Positions 1 through 13,500 of a DNA stretch of 64,000 nt are shown one piece after another. The stretch lies in contig JAUCBJ010007533.1 in NCBI GenBank assembly GCA_032718475.1, forward strand, positions 29,353 to 93,352, in the 5' to 3' direction. How positions within the stretch are numbered: the first letter of the stretch is position 1; every line of letters starts with the position of its first letter. Under the pieces are notes generated by a model. The model saw nothing but the letters and a program-made list of their open reading frames with translations, searched no databases and was not told the origin of the DNA. This DNA comes from Nemertoderma westbladi. Its lineage: Eukaryota; Xenacoelomorpha; Nemertodermatida; Nemertodermatidae. Made by a program: the position numbers and the translations under genes.

Positions 1-714
1 AAAAATGAGAGGTTTGGGACTAATAATTGTTTTTGTTTATAAATCATAAGGAATGCATTACACTAGTACTTCATTAGGATTCAACTATACAGGTTATTTA
101 CCCCGTTATTTGGGTCTGTGTTCAGTCCGCAATGTGATGCTGGGTTCATTTTCCAATTCAGAGTGTTCCGGTTGAGCGATGCTGGGTTTCAGTTCCCGTT
201 ATATCATTGTGTTATTTCTGTATTATTGTTGCAGTTATTAACAGGCGAAAGTGATATGGACTCGGATAGCAACCGCCCGGGGGCCAGAGGTTCATGGCAT
301 GTATTCTCACAGATATCAACTTCGGTTGACAATACAAACGTATAATGTTCAATGCTGCACACCCGTGGACATGTAACTTGTAGAAATCAAGTTTGTTGTT
401 GGAATAGATTATGTTCAGTAAATAACTAACCTAAAACTCTCTTTAGAACGAATTTAGCGGAACAAAGATTTGGTGTTTTTAAAACGTAACAAACTCGATA
501 ATTTCGGTTGTCTTTCATATGAGATTTTATAACATTCCAAATCATGGTGCTTTAATTGTGTCGACATTTAATTATAGTTATGTAATTGTTTAATTTAACT
601 TTTGATACAGAAATTAAAATATATTTGTATTTGGTAGCCTAAATTAATAGCTGTATTCATTATCTAGAACACATTTGATACGTTATTTAATTTTATTCGA
701 TGGATTTGGAACTT

Positions 715-912
715 GTGACAACGCCCAAAACGGTGACAACACTAAAAATAAAACAGTAAAATACTAAAATAACTCAAGACAGTGCCCTAAAAAACATTCG
801 GACATGTTTCGCTGCCCATATTGCCGGAAAGACACAGAAAAACAGTCACCATCCTGTGACAACACTCAAAACAACACCTTTGTTGTTGTTGTACCTTTTT
901 GGATGTTGTCAC
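715..912. repeat. Possible small inverted-repeat (MITE-like) element
   Basis: TGTGACAAC occurs near 715 and its reverse complement GTTGTCACA near 904-912. Further GTGACAACAC copies lie inside (near 735 and 856). No ORF is present. A target duplication is not obvious, so this may be a chance hairpin rather than a mobile element. Confidence 0.3.
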
Positions 913-2279
913 AAATTCCCTCAGAATTCGATTTATTTGTAAAAATCGATGTATATTTATAATACACAGTTTAATATATTTCATAGATATTATGTATAGT
1001 TAATTTCTGCTATTTTTTATATTTTACAGTGAAAACCATCGTGTCAGATATAAGTGTAATTGTTGTTGTAATTGTATTGTAATACTTTTTAATTCTATGG
1101 TGTTGGTTGTTTGAGTGAGTTAACCGTAACATTATTACAATATCAAAAATGGTTAGGTTAGGAAATTACAGACAATAAAATAATTGAACTCAGATTATTC
1201 GGGCTATCACTCTGTTAGTTCTACTTTAACTTTAACGTTTAAATGTGTTTTGTATTAATTGGATTTCTGGAATTCTGTAGATATTATCACGAATCTAATT
1301 TATAAGTAGTATAGATTGTTACATTAACTCATACAGATTAATTTAATTAATAGACTTCAATAATAACAATATATATATATTGCCATACGGGATTCCTTAA
1401 GTCTGCTGTATAGTGGTAAGATTTTTCCTATTCTTTAAGTGATATATACTTTTTGTCTCGATTATACCTTAAAATCTAAATTGCTTAATGGATATTGAAA
1501 CTTTACTTCCTGGAGCGAAATGTTATTTATTCTTATTTCATCATAGAATGAAGCCGAAGTGAGAAGTGAAATTTAAGAATATAATTACAGTGCATAATGA
1601 AACTTATGTTACTTTTCGCACGAATATAAACGGTAGCCAAAAAATCCGGAGAAAAGGGAGTACATACTTTTTACCCTTTAAGGAAAATAGTAACCCTGAT
1701 GATTGCATTGATTTTACATTTTTCCCGGCGAAAAAGTACAATGTAAAGTAAGAAGATGTATAAATATTTGTGGAGGAATTTCTGCAACACATATAAACTT
1801 ATTACTTGTGTTCATAGATCGTCGAAATATATAGAAAAGTAATTTAAGCAAAATCCATGCACACACTCAAAAGTTCAGATAGGGGGGAAACTGGGCGCAA
1901 TAAACATTTATCCCTCTCTAGGGGAAATTCGACGCAAATAACAGGTGATTTACTCTCAAAAATAAAACTGTAACCTGTTTTATTGTGTTTAGTTTATTGC
2001 TTTGTTAAAATAACGTGACACTGTAACCTGCTCCTTTCCCTAAATTGAGAATTTAACATTGATTAATTCGCATATTAACATATTAATTATTATTAATATT
2101 ATATTATTATTATTATTACATATTAATTCGCCAAGTATACAAGAAGGACAAAAGAACCGCTATAAATCGGAAATAAATTAATTTTAGTGAACTATAAAAA
2201 CTTTTGAAAATTTTAGCACGACATTTATGTTATTTAATCCATTTTATTAAGTTGATAAATTCATAATATATATACTGGT

Positions 2280-2427
2280 GGGGGGGGGGGGGGGGGGGGG
2301 GGGATTAATTAAATAAAAGGTAAGTATTTGTATTTTAAATTATATTAACATAAAATTATTATTGCTGTGTTATTAATTAGTGTAAATTAGTTTATTTAAT
2401 TAATTCCCCCCCCCCCCCCCCCCCCCC
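2280..2427. repeat. Hairpin with poly-G and poly-C arms
   Basis: A run of 24 G (2280-2303) followed by ATTAATTAAATAAA is mirrored about 90 bp later by TTTATTTAATTAAT followed by 22 C (2406-2427). The two halves are reverse complements, giving a stem of roughly 38 bp around an AT-rich loop. It contains no gene and looks like a small foldback element or the core of one. Confidence 0.7.
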
Positions 2428-2749
2428 TCGGCACGCCCCTGGATAGAGAAAGAGGGGATTAATTCGGAGAAATAAGCGATTAATCAGATGGCACCAGCCA
2501 ATAGTAGAATAGCTGCCCTCCTTATTGGTCAGGGCAGTAATCATAAGCCTCCTAATGGTCTATTTAATAAATACACCGTATTATTCTAGAACATTTTGTT
2601 TATGCCATACGTAGCTGGGCAACAATGCAATATCTTTATAATCATACTATTGCGTAGCCTTTCGTACTTAAACAAAGTGTTCCAGAATATTGTTTATTTG
2701 TTAAATAGAATGAAATATCCCCGCCAAGGCACAAAACCATGCAACTTTT

Positions 2750-4150
2750 GAACTCTCATATCTCAGCTAAGTTCTCCCAAGGGTGCTTAGATCGTGGCTT
2801 TTCAAGTTAGCATTATTCAATTTTGTATAAAACAAGTGATGTGGTTGGAGAAACCTGCTAGGGGCTGCTACTAAGCAGCAACCAATCACGTTAATCCTGT
2901 TTCACACAATTCAATGAGAATGGAATATTGCTAACTTCAAAAAGTTCACTGTTACCATTATTCTAAAGTAATCAGATATTACAGTAATTAAGCTGCTACA
3001 GTAGTGTTAGTCAGTTAGTAATCGAGTAAACCATATAATATTATATGGTACAATAGGCCTACCAGGCATAATATATGCAAGAAAAAAAAACCGTATGTAT
3101 TATAAGTGGATTAGTTTAATTACAATGATGTAAACTGTAAATGACATATTTATCGTTAAGTCTGGTTTAGTAATAAACATACTGTACTTATACAATATCT
3201 CATTGAAGTACTTGCTACGTAGTAATATTCAATGTGGGCAAAATACAGTACAGACAGTACAGTACAGAGTACAAATCCATTATTAAAGCTAGTTAATGTT
3301 ATTTATTAATTGGGGGAAAGGAACAGGTTACATTGGAAGGTTAGTCTAACCAAAACAATAAACGAGAGTTACGAACTCAGGTTACATTTTCTTATTTCGA
3401 TATTTGCTGTTGTCGGCAGTGGTTGCCGGTTGTCGGCGTAGTGTTTACACCCGTGCAAACGCTACATCCTATCCATTCAATCGGTCCAAGGTCTGTCTGT
3501 AGCATTCCCGAAACGGACACGAGAGTAGCAAAAAGAAGTGCTGGCAGGCTGGACAACGTGGAAATGGTTTAGTTTCGATGTCGGTTCTCCTTTTATCAAT
3601 TTTTTTTGTGTCTCGATAATGCAGAGGTTGCTGTGTATTTCTTATCGCATAAATTACTGTACATTCCACTACTTTTTTAATCGTCTCATTACTGCTCCCA
3701 TGTAACTACCATGAGAATGAATAAGGCCCGTTTAATGCTTAAAAGTATTGAATTAACAAAACCTGCTATTAGGTATTGGCTATTAGATTATTGTTGCTTC
3801 AATTCTTAATAATTTGCTTTGCTTTACCTACTGTTTTCGGTATAACTTGTATAAATAATGAAACAGACAAGGCCAGCAAGGGTAGGGGTAGTGCCTAATA
3901 GAATAGTGAATACAGATACTGTACTGAGATATGGAATAATGTCAGAATGTTAACCTGAACTTGTTCATGTTAGCAATATTCCATTCTCATTGACTATGTG
4001 TGTTAAACAGGATCAACGTGATTGGTTGATGCTTAGTAGCAGCTTTCTCCAACCACATCACTTGTTTTATACAAAGTGGAATAATGTTAACTTCAAAAGC
4101 CACGATCTAAGCACCAGTTTTTCTCCCAAGGAGACTTCCCTGGGGCACAC
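2750..4150. mobile_element. Foldback DNA element with ~190-bp inverted arms
   Basis: The segment about 2768-2945 reappears reverse-complemented at about 3953-4135 with scattered differences. Shared landmarks include GATGTGGTTGGAGAAA, CAACCAATCACGTT and TGAGAATGGAATATTGCTAAC. The 1-kb interior has no coding potential. A non-autonomous DNA transposon or foldback element is the simplest reading; the family and the target duplication were not identified. Confidence 0.65.
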
Positions 4151-4415
4151 CTGTGGTCAGATGGTAATAGGCCTACTGTATGTAGTGGAGTAGGCCTAGG
4201 CCTGTAGGCAGTAGGCCAAAGTAATTTCTACATACATATTCGCAGTAGGCTATACTACCGGTATCGGTAGCGAGGCCTGCGTTGTTTTGTTTTGTCTTCC
4301 ATCTCAATTCTGGTGTCAGCTGGCTGATGTACTGATGTAGAACTGTCAGACTGTGAACTTGAACTAGAACGAGTGAACTGCACGGTTACTGGTTACGGAC
4401 CCAGTCCCAGTGGAA

Positions 4416-4596
4416 ATGGCTCAGTCGGATGTTGATCTAAAGTTTCCTGGTTCCGGTGCCGCTTTGCAATCCTCTCCCCCTGCGAAACGAATTAAGAGGG
4501 GTATTAATAATTTCGCGGATGCCGGAGTATCAGAAGAAGATCCACCATTTAAATATCCCCGCCTCGCTGAAACCATTCCTGCAAAGTTTCATACAG
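4416..4596 (+). CDS. PCYT1A: PCYT1A coding exon 1 (N-terminus)
   Basis: Encodes the first 60 residues plus one base. It starts at the ATG at 4416 (context GGAAATGG); an in-frame GTG two codons upstream is not a eukaryotic start. It contains the KRIKR basic cluster and ends ACAG|GTTTGTG, a usable donor in phase 1. GC content is clearly higher than in the flanking intron. Confidence 0.88.
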
Positions 4597-7500
4597 GTTT
4601 GTGTTTAAGTTTAACTGCAGAACTGCTGAAATGTTTTAAACCATAATCACCATGCTGTCATGTGTTTTATCATCGCTCTAACTGTCTAATTTCGAATTTC
4701 CTTAGGCCTATCTATAGACCTACCTGCTACCGGTACCGGTACCGGTATTCGTTTCTAACATGCGTTCCAGTCCCTTCCAGATCACCATTTCGCAGTTTTC
4801 GTGATCGTGATCATCATGCAGTCCAGCAGTCATGTGTTTTACCGTACACCGTAACCGTACAGACAGAAGTGATTTGGGTGTGGTTGTGGTACCGGTACCT
4901 AGTCTGCTAGTCTAGCTGTGTGTACAGATACAGACAGACAGACTGACAGATGTACAGGCAAGAGGCAAGGGTTATCAAGAATTGATTGCAATTTAATTGC
5001 ATGCTATCAATCAATTAATTGCAATTGGAAATGATATCTGGATATCAATCAATTAATTCAGTAATTGCAATTAAAGTCTTGAAGCAATCAATTAATTGTA
5101 ATCGTGAATTTACAAAATCAATTACACCTATTCAATTAATTGCAATTAATTGCCAATTACCGGTATGTAAAAAAGTTGAATATTTACATAATTTCTTTAT
5201 TATGACTGTCGATTCAATATCAATAATATATCAATGGTTTATATTACAGTCCATTCTGAACAATCAATATACTGACCAGAAGATTAAAAATCACAATGGG
5301 AAATTACTAACTACCCGACTACCGGTAGTTACTACCTAACTTCTTTCTGTCAAGTATCTCGCTAGTATTATCACAGTTCCGGTACAGGGAACAAGATAAC
5401 TGCAGAACTGAAATGAACGACTGATGCTGTGGTATGCAGTCAGTAGCAGTGAGTAGGCCTAATGCTGTAGGCCTAGCCTATATAAGACTGATACTGATAG
5501 TTTATTTTACATTGTGTTTGTGTACAGTTTCATGCATTGTACTGTTGTATAGTAAGCAATGTAGCCTACAGTAAAACGGTAAGTTACTTACCGTTTTACT
5601 GATGCTGCAATTGATTGGCTGTAATTGTAATTGGAATATCTGTAATTGATTGGGTTGGGCGATGGACGGAATTAATTGGATAATTGCTTCCAGAGCAATC
5701 AATTATCCAATTAATCGCATCCATCACAATCAATTATCCAATTATTTTGAAACCACCAATCAATTAATTGGGTCAATTAATTGCAATTAATTGTTTGCCC
5801 AATTAATTTTTGATAGCCCTTGTGTACAGGTGCAGGGCACCGTACTCGTACTGCCGTCGTACTGTCGTAGGCCTACGAGCTGTCTGTCTGTACCCAGGCT
5901 GCCATGTAGAGATGTACCCTACTGCTGTAGCCTACTGTTTATTTGGTGTTCTGCGTTCTAGTGTTCTAAAATCTGTAAGCCGAGTTCAGGAGTTCCGGAG
6001 TTGTTGTTTTGGTTCTATTTGCTTAATGTATCTATCTGTATTATCTACTGCTATCAATGTCTGAATGTCCAACCCACAACATCCAGTAATTATTTTACCA
6101 ATATCACGCACGCTCTATCATTGTTATTCCCAATAGAACCCGAGTGTGAGGACCTCCGCTCCCGTCTCCCGTACTCGCCCTGCAGTCTCGAAGCCGCCAA
6201 GGCCGGTCTTGTTAACCGGCCTATTAGGGTCTACGCCGATGGAGTTTTCGATATGTACCACGCAGGCCACGCCCGGGCCCTTCTTCAGGCGAAAACTTGC
6301 CTCCCTAACGTCTACCTTTTAGTAGGAGGTATGTTACCTTGCTGTTGGTCATTGGTCAGTAAGGATGGCACATTTTTGCAAATTCACACTTTTGCTTATA
6401 AATCCAGTTTACATCAACCGATTTTAATGGTTGATGGCTCGTTTGGAAGATTAGAGCGAGCTCTACAACATAGATAAAATCTGAGCTGCACACTAATATT
6501 GTATTTTCACTACAAGAAGTCAAGTCATAAAAATGTATACCTTGGTGTCTACCTTGGGCGTTGCAAAATATAGTCCCCATGAAATAAGCTGCCATACAAA
6601 AATATGACTTGAATATCTTGGCCAATATTATATACCAATCGATAGAGTGGACGTTGCTTCTTCATTTAATCACAAAGGGCACATAAACATGACCCATGGC
6701 TTAAAATAACGTCTAGCATAGCAAACTATATAGAATTTCACTTTTTTCTTTAAAAAAATGGTGTAAAAACAACATCTACAGACTGTCTACATGGTGTCGG
6801 AATGCCGCCAAATAAACATTTATTGTAATGAGTATTGATTCTGCTTCCCAAATTATATCTATTCGACCCTCCAACTTCCTGCAATTTGACCACACAATCT
6901 GTTTAAGGAGGGTAGGACACGATTTTGGATAAATATGTATACCCTTGGAACATAACTTTGACCCTGCCTGTCATTTTCTACAAACGAACGGGTTTATATC
7001 GGCACTTACAATTTTAATTACTTCTATAGAGCCCTTTGTGTTGGCCAAGATAAATTGTCGCTGCCCTTCCCGTTTCTATGATACTGCAGTATATTGGTAT
7101 ACCTTGGTATAAGACGGTATCCCTTGGAATTTGTATCCCTTGGAAGTGAAAGAGTTTGTTCGTTCCAAGGTAGACATTTTTATACCAAGGTAGACAGTTT
7201 TAGCTTATTATACATATTATAATGTTCAAGGTATACTCTATCAGTGTGATAAACAATGGGACAGCAATACGCCAAGCTTCTACAATGTTTTCAAGGTATA
7301 CAATGCAATTAATACACGGCAGGCGTTTAACAGCACCACTACGATATACATAATGGGGCCAAGCTTCAACAACGACTCCAAGGTATACAATACAATTAAT
7401 ACACGCTAGGCGTTTAACAGCCCCACTATAGGGATTTCAATCTAGCATTCTAGCACGGACCCTAGTTACTGTGATGTGCCACGTATTTAACTCAAGTATC

Positions 7501-10500
7501 TCCAGGCTTGAAATCAGAATACCGTTATAATTCATTTACCGGTACTTGGTAAAATAACTTAAGGGGCGTTCATAAAGGCACGCGTTCAGGAGTGGGGGCG
7601 GGGGGGGGGGGGGGGGGGTGGGGGGTATCTGAAGAGTTCCAATCATTCGCAAAAGATAATATAAGCAGTTGCAATTTCTCGATCATTTCGCTGGTCGATT
7701 TGAAGGGTGAACATGATAGTCTTCCAGAAACATTAACTTCCCCCAAACTCATTCCAAAAACGAGACAAATTCACCAGATAGAATGGATCCCGTCCCAGAA
7801 GGAATACCTCGTGCTACTGTTCTCATTACCTGCAAGGTAAATTCTGTAACAAGTACCATCTGAGGTATTTTAATCCGGACAAACTTCCTCAAAGAGCCAC
7901 GAAAAACATGCTGTAGAAAATTGCTACAGTCCCGACATCTAAACCGCGAGAGGCATGCTTACATAGCATTTAAAAGGAACTAGCTTAGCAGACCCCCACC
8001 CCACCACCATGTAAACATAGAGGCGATGAAACACGCAAACTAGTCGAACAGATTTTCTGGGGCATCAGTTAACTATTCTGATAAGTTAATGAACATATTG
8101 AATTATTGTTTATTTGTAATGATATGTCGTGTTTATAGCAGATGATGTCGTACACAACACATACAAAAAACAGACATATGTAAATTACTATCAATTATTT
8201 AGTTACAGTGCATCTGTCTCCCGAAACTTTAACTATTACATATAGGCTTACTCTGAATATTGAACTGAATATATTGACCCCAGATATAGCCTACCTTATT
8301 TACTTGTTTTAAAAATCACTAATATCGTAACCCTTGATACACAAATCTCATACCTTAAAGATTGAACCCATGTTTACCTTGTTACACCAAACGAAGAATA
8401 CCTTGGTACACAAAACGTATACCTTGGTACACTACCTTGCTACACAAAACGTAGGGTCAGGTGGGGTTAAATGAGTATATAGGGTGGAATGGGTATATAA
8501 ACTAAAAACTTTAATTTCTGTAAAACTATAAACTTTCCCATAATTTGTGCTATGCTACTAAAAAGAGCTTATAATTTGTTTCCCTTGGTCATAGGTGTTG
8601 CATATTCACTACTTTCAGGAATTTTGCAATTTAAAAATTGTTGTCATTTATGACAAATATGCCTAAAATGTGACAAAAAAACACATTTTTAAAATGGCTA
8701 AGTGTACTTTTCTAATGATCAATGAAGGCAAAATGTGGTCTTGAAAGACCAAATTTTTATTACATATATCCGTTTTTGCACAGTTCTGTGGCAGAAATGA
8801 GTTAAACATGAATTTGTGAAATCGGGTAAAATGGGTATATTTAAAAATATGTGGTGGGTGAAATGGGTATATTAATATTACTGGATAAAAATAACCTTCA
8901 TATGGGACCTACACCTCTACCCACTGTAATTATGACTTTATTATAAGTCTTAAATATTCTTACAATGATACTGGTTTCCATGGGTGGTTGTTGGGTGTCT
9001 GTCATGAGTTTTCGGTTAGGCCCTATCATTAAATAGGCTACTGCTACTGGTACCACTGAAGACTGTAGGCTATGAGTATAATACGCGTGTATGTAATAAT
9101 ATGTGTTCTGCTTCTAATTATTCTGAAAGTAGGTAGGCTATGTATATACCACTACCAGCGCCGTCGTTCTGTTAGATATGCAGTAGGCAGAGGAACCCTA
9201 CCTTATTTATTTAGTTTCAGTTATGATACATACCTTACATCATGAATTAATAGGCTTATGTAGTAATACCAGTAGAATAAAGTCAATGTATCATTAATAA
9301 ATACACACTATACACACTATAATAATCTGGTACCGGTAAACTGCTTACTCTATGGTTTTGAACGTAATAACAACTGGTAACAACAATTGTGGTAACAACA
9401 ACTATGCCGCCAAACAATATGAAAGAAGCATCAATTGATAATACATAATGTAGTTTTTCTAGAACAATTCCATTATTTTTACAGTTTAAGCAATGTATGT
9501 AATTGTAAATTCTTTATACATAATCAGTGCAATAACATAAGGAGATTATTCATTTATGAAGAGTGCCATACTTATCTTAAATAAGTAGAAGTGCAATAAA
9601 TGGATAATATTTTTGGCATATCCAAATTTTGCAATGTTTTAATAATCTTTACTTAATGAAATCATCCCAGAGAACAACCAGAAGTTGTTTTCTGGGCCCA
9701 GGAGTTTTTTTAAAACTTTCCCAATATACCCATTTCAACCTATTGAAGGTTGGAATGGGGCCAATGCATTGAATTCACACAATATAAGTCATTTTACTCG
9801 ATGTACCCATTCCACCCAACACATAGGGGTGGAATGGGTATACTGTCCAAGTTTTAAAAAAATTATTTCAACACACCACTTATAGAATGTGGCATGGCAT
9901 GTTTAATACCTCCCTATTGAAATTTATGTTAATCAAATGATATCTTGAGCTACAAAGGGGTAAAAATAATACTTGTAATGTATTCAATAATTATGAATAA
10001 ATTTTTTTTATACTCATTCCACCCCACCTGACCCTATACCTTGGTACACTACCTTGCTACACAAAACGTATACCTTGAAAATTTAACCAATGTATACCTT
10101 GGTACACAAAATGTATACCTTGGTACACAAAATGTATACCTTGGTACACAAAATGTATATCTTGGTACACAAATTGTATACCTTGGTACACAAAATGTAT
10201 ACCTTGAACCCATGTATACCTTGGATGTCTATGTCTACCTTGGATAGCATTTAGCGTTACTTCGCCTATAAAACTTTTAGAATTGAGTATATTTATATAT
10301 TTTGGCCAGATCTGGAAAGAGCTCAAAAAGACGATTCCAATGGTATATAATATATTGGGGTTCGGCAAGAAATTAAAAAAAAAATATTTTGCAACGCTTT
10401 GAGCCACGTTTATTGACCAATGACCTGTTACATATAACCTACCGGTATATATATATATATTTATTGACTGATATGGTTATTCACAATTTATACAATATTA

Positions 10501-13500
10501 GGTAAATATAGCTAATACGTAATACCGAACTAATGAACAATCAAATAATTAAATTATCACGGCAAGGAAATCAGTCCAATTTATGAGTTACCTTTACAGT
10601 AGTACAGTATCTAAACGTGGTTCATATAATTAATAATATTACATAATTAATATAAATAAATTTGATCTACTTAAATACGTATAATTAGCACAATATTAAT
10701 TTTAACTTCATTCAACTAATTATCAGGGTAATACTATGTTTCTTATAATAATAACACTTAAATACCAAAAATTAGAATTCATTAATTTTGTTGTTCTGGG
10801 TCTTCAATTGTAAATCAATTTTGTTAGTCATCTTAGGTACAGTATAAAATGAGCACCGTAAAATCATAACATGATTTTTGTAACATCATAACATTGTAAC
10901 ATTATTTTATATTTAAACATTCCAGTACCGGTAGGCTATGGCTATATATATATTGGTGGATTTAGATACAAAAATCTTAAGATTCGTATTTAGCTGATTT
11001 ACCACTCGTTCTAGAATTCAGCTTATTTCTGCTAAATCATCTGGCTGGAATACGATATATATATTAATTCAGTGACCCCCCCCCCCTCCTTATTTTTTTT
11101 CCATAAATATTAATGAGATTGCATAAAATTTGAATCAGATACATCCGTATATATTTTGTGTTTTGACCTCCCGCTCCTTACTGTACCTACTGGGTAAAAT
11201 CAGTACTTTTATTTTTGCCTACAAATTTTTCGTTACAAGCTTTACAGGAACGGCTGTCCCCATGTCGCAGTTATTCTTAAACCTTATATTTATTTGTTTT
11301 GTTTTGTAAAGGTTTTGTAGTTTTGTGAAGGTAACCTTTCAGGGATTCGAATCCAAATAAATGTAAAAACATGAATTTGGATGAGAAATGGTTGAGTTAT
11401 AGACATTCTAAGGTGGAATGTGTTAGCACTGCGCGATGCTATTTACTAGCCAGAGATTAAAATATGAAATATCTGTGACAATATAAAATATAATATCTAA
11501 AACATAGTTTTACCATTATATTCCTTGTTGGTAAGACTGTAAGATTGAAAGCAAATGTAATAATTCCGACTAACCCATTCAAGGCCGGTTTACTTTACAA
11601 TAATTGGCAACTTTGTCAGCAACTTGTCGCGTTTAAACAGCGAACAAGTTAACTCGATCTAAATGAAGTTGATAGTTGCTGACCAGGTTGTTCGAAAAGT
11701 TGTGTAAATCAGCCTTAAAGATGGGGGGGGGGGGGGGGGGGGGGCTAATAAATAAATATACTATATTCCTATTCCTATAAGTGTGTGATTTCTGGTGATT
11801 TCTCTATTTTAATATTGTTAATTCATCGCAGTAACGAGTGACAAACAGACGCATCGACTTAAAGGGAACACTGTAATGACTGAATGGGAGCGGTACGAGA
11901 CCTTGAGACACTGTCGGTATGTGGACGAAATAATAACCGACTGTCCGTGGAACATTACCTTGGACTTCATAGAAAAACATAGGGTGAGTTACAGTAGGGC
12001 CGTTATAATATTCTGGGCGGTGGTTTTAATATTCTTCGTTTCAGTAAATCCCTCACCCATCCGCAACTCGTAATTCCGAAAGATTCGCCTATTTCAGATT
12101 GATTTCGTCGCCCATGACGACCTGCCGTATAACTCGGGGAGTTCTACCGATATCTACGCGCCAATCAAAGCCATGGGGAAATTCGTTGCTACCCAACGCA
12201 CAGACGGAGTCTCGACTAGTGACGTCATCGCCCGTATCGTGAAGGACTACGACCACTACCTGAGGAGGAATCTCGCCCGGGGTTACAGCAGGAAGGACCT
12301 TAATATCGGATACTTAAAGGTAGAAATAGGTTAACAGTCCGGTAAATATTCTAGCTAATATTCATTGGTCCGGGATAAACAGGGGAGACAAAGTCAGAAG
12401 AGTTAATACGTCGCGCAACAGGAAGCCAATTAGTACCGGTTTTATGAGTTCGCGCTTCCGAATCACTCGTAATAAATAAGCGCGAACCTGTGGCTTAATA
12501 ACTTGCCATTAGGGCAACGATTTAGAAAATTTCTTTGGCAAAATTCACAAAATTTCGCAAACGTCTCGAGTATTATTAATTATCGCTTTATTTACCAATA
12601 TATACTATAGGTGGACAATCTTAGAAGAAATCGCGACCTTTGTGCGAAATTTCGCGTTTTCCGACTAAGAAATGTTTCAAAATCGTTGCCTTACTCCAAC
12701 TTGGCCGGCATTCCGTAGTATAGCGAACTCTTGTTATCCAGTTTGTTGGAGAGGAGGGCATTGATCAACGGAGATGCTTCCTTTATATGATATCGGCTCG
12801 TCCGTCATAACGATCCGTCAAACGTCCCAACTAGGATTTGTGCTGATTTTACGCCGTGTTCATTGTGTCAACTACAATGCACACATCTCCAACCAGACAC
12901 TATATAACATTGGAGGTGTTCCATTAGTCTCCCCTAGCTTGGTACATGAATTGAACCGCCTCCGCTTTGCAGGACATTGCTTTCGCCGTGAGGACCAGCC
13001 AGTGCATAATCTTTTGCTTTGGCGGCCTCATGGAGTGAATAAGCATGGTGGACAGCCCATGACTTTCTTGAGACGCATCTTAAAGGACAGTGGCCTTGAA
13101 GATGCGGATGATCTAGCAAATGTCATGGGTGATAGGGAGTTGTGGCGGTGCAATTTTGTCGATAAGCCGGCACAGCATTCTTAATATATGTAATTATAAT
13201 GCAGCTACAATGCAGCATGCCGATAGTTAGTGTAGTAGTAGTAGTTAGTAGTGCTGATGTTTAGTGGATTCATGTAGTTGTTTGTTTTCTTGTTATTGTA
13301 ATAACTAAAATAATTATTGAACATTTTAGGAGAAAAAGTTACGTATTTCCCACAATGTTGATAAAGTAAAGGAACAGATAGGCGAGAAAAAGGATAATCT
13401 GGTGTCTCTGTTGGATAAAACTGGGAAGGAATTGATTGGGAAGTGGGAGGAAAAGCGTCAGGAGTTTATAATGAAGTTTATCGAACTCTTTGGAAAAGAC

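Larger units (their letters stand above)
1..4415. other. Non-coding 5' flank of the PCYT1A gene
   Basis: AT-rich DNA with no convincing coding exon; the short open frames here lack similarity to anything I recognise and lack coding character. It holds a possible small inverted-repeat element (715-912, ends TGTGACAAC/GTTGTCACA), a poly-G/poly-C hairpin (2280-2427) and a foldback element (about 2750-4150). A non-coding first exon and the promoter of PCYT1A probably lie here or just upstream of 4416, but I see no decisive TATA box or initiator. Confidence 0.5.
6329..11831 (+). other. PCYT1A intron 2, repeat-rich
   Basis: Donor GTATGT, acceptor TCATCGCAG. It holds ACCTTGG-type repeats (6530-7450), a ~97-bp imperfect tandem duplication (about 7253-7435), a poly-G element end (7558-7622), a 21-bp satellite split by an inverted-repeat element (8340-10230), and poly-G at about 11724-11744. 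No exon was seen in this 5.5-kb stretch. Confidence 0.7.

Noticed and set aside
6137-6477. Reading the frame from 6001 to 6477 as one exon
   Set aside because: Sequence before 6137 and after 6328 is intronic: the family similarity starts and ends exactly at AG and GT borders.
10041-10407. Repeat-protein frames NVYLGTQ (forward) and GIHFVYQ (reverse)
   Set aside because: 21-bp satellite artefacts on both strands.
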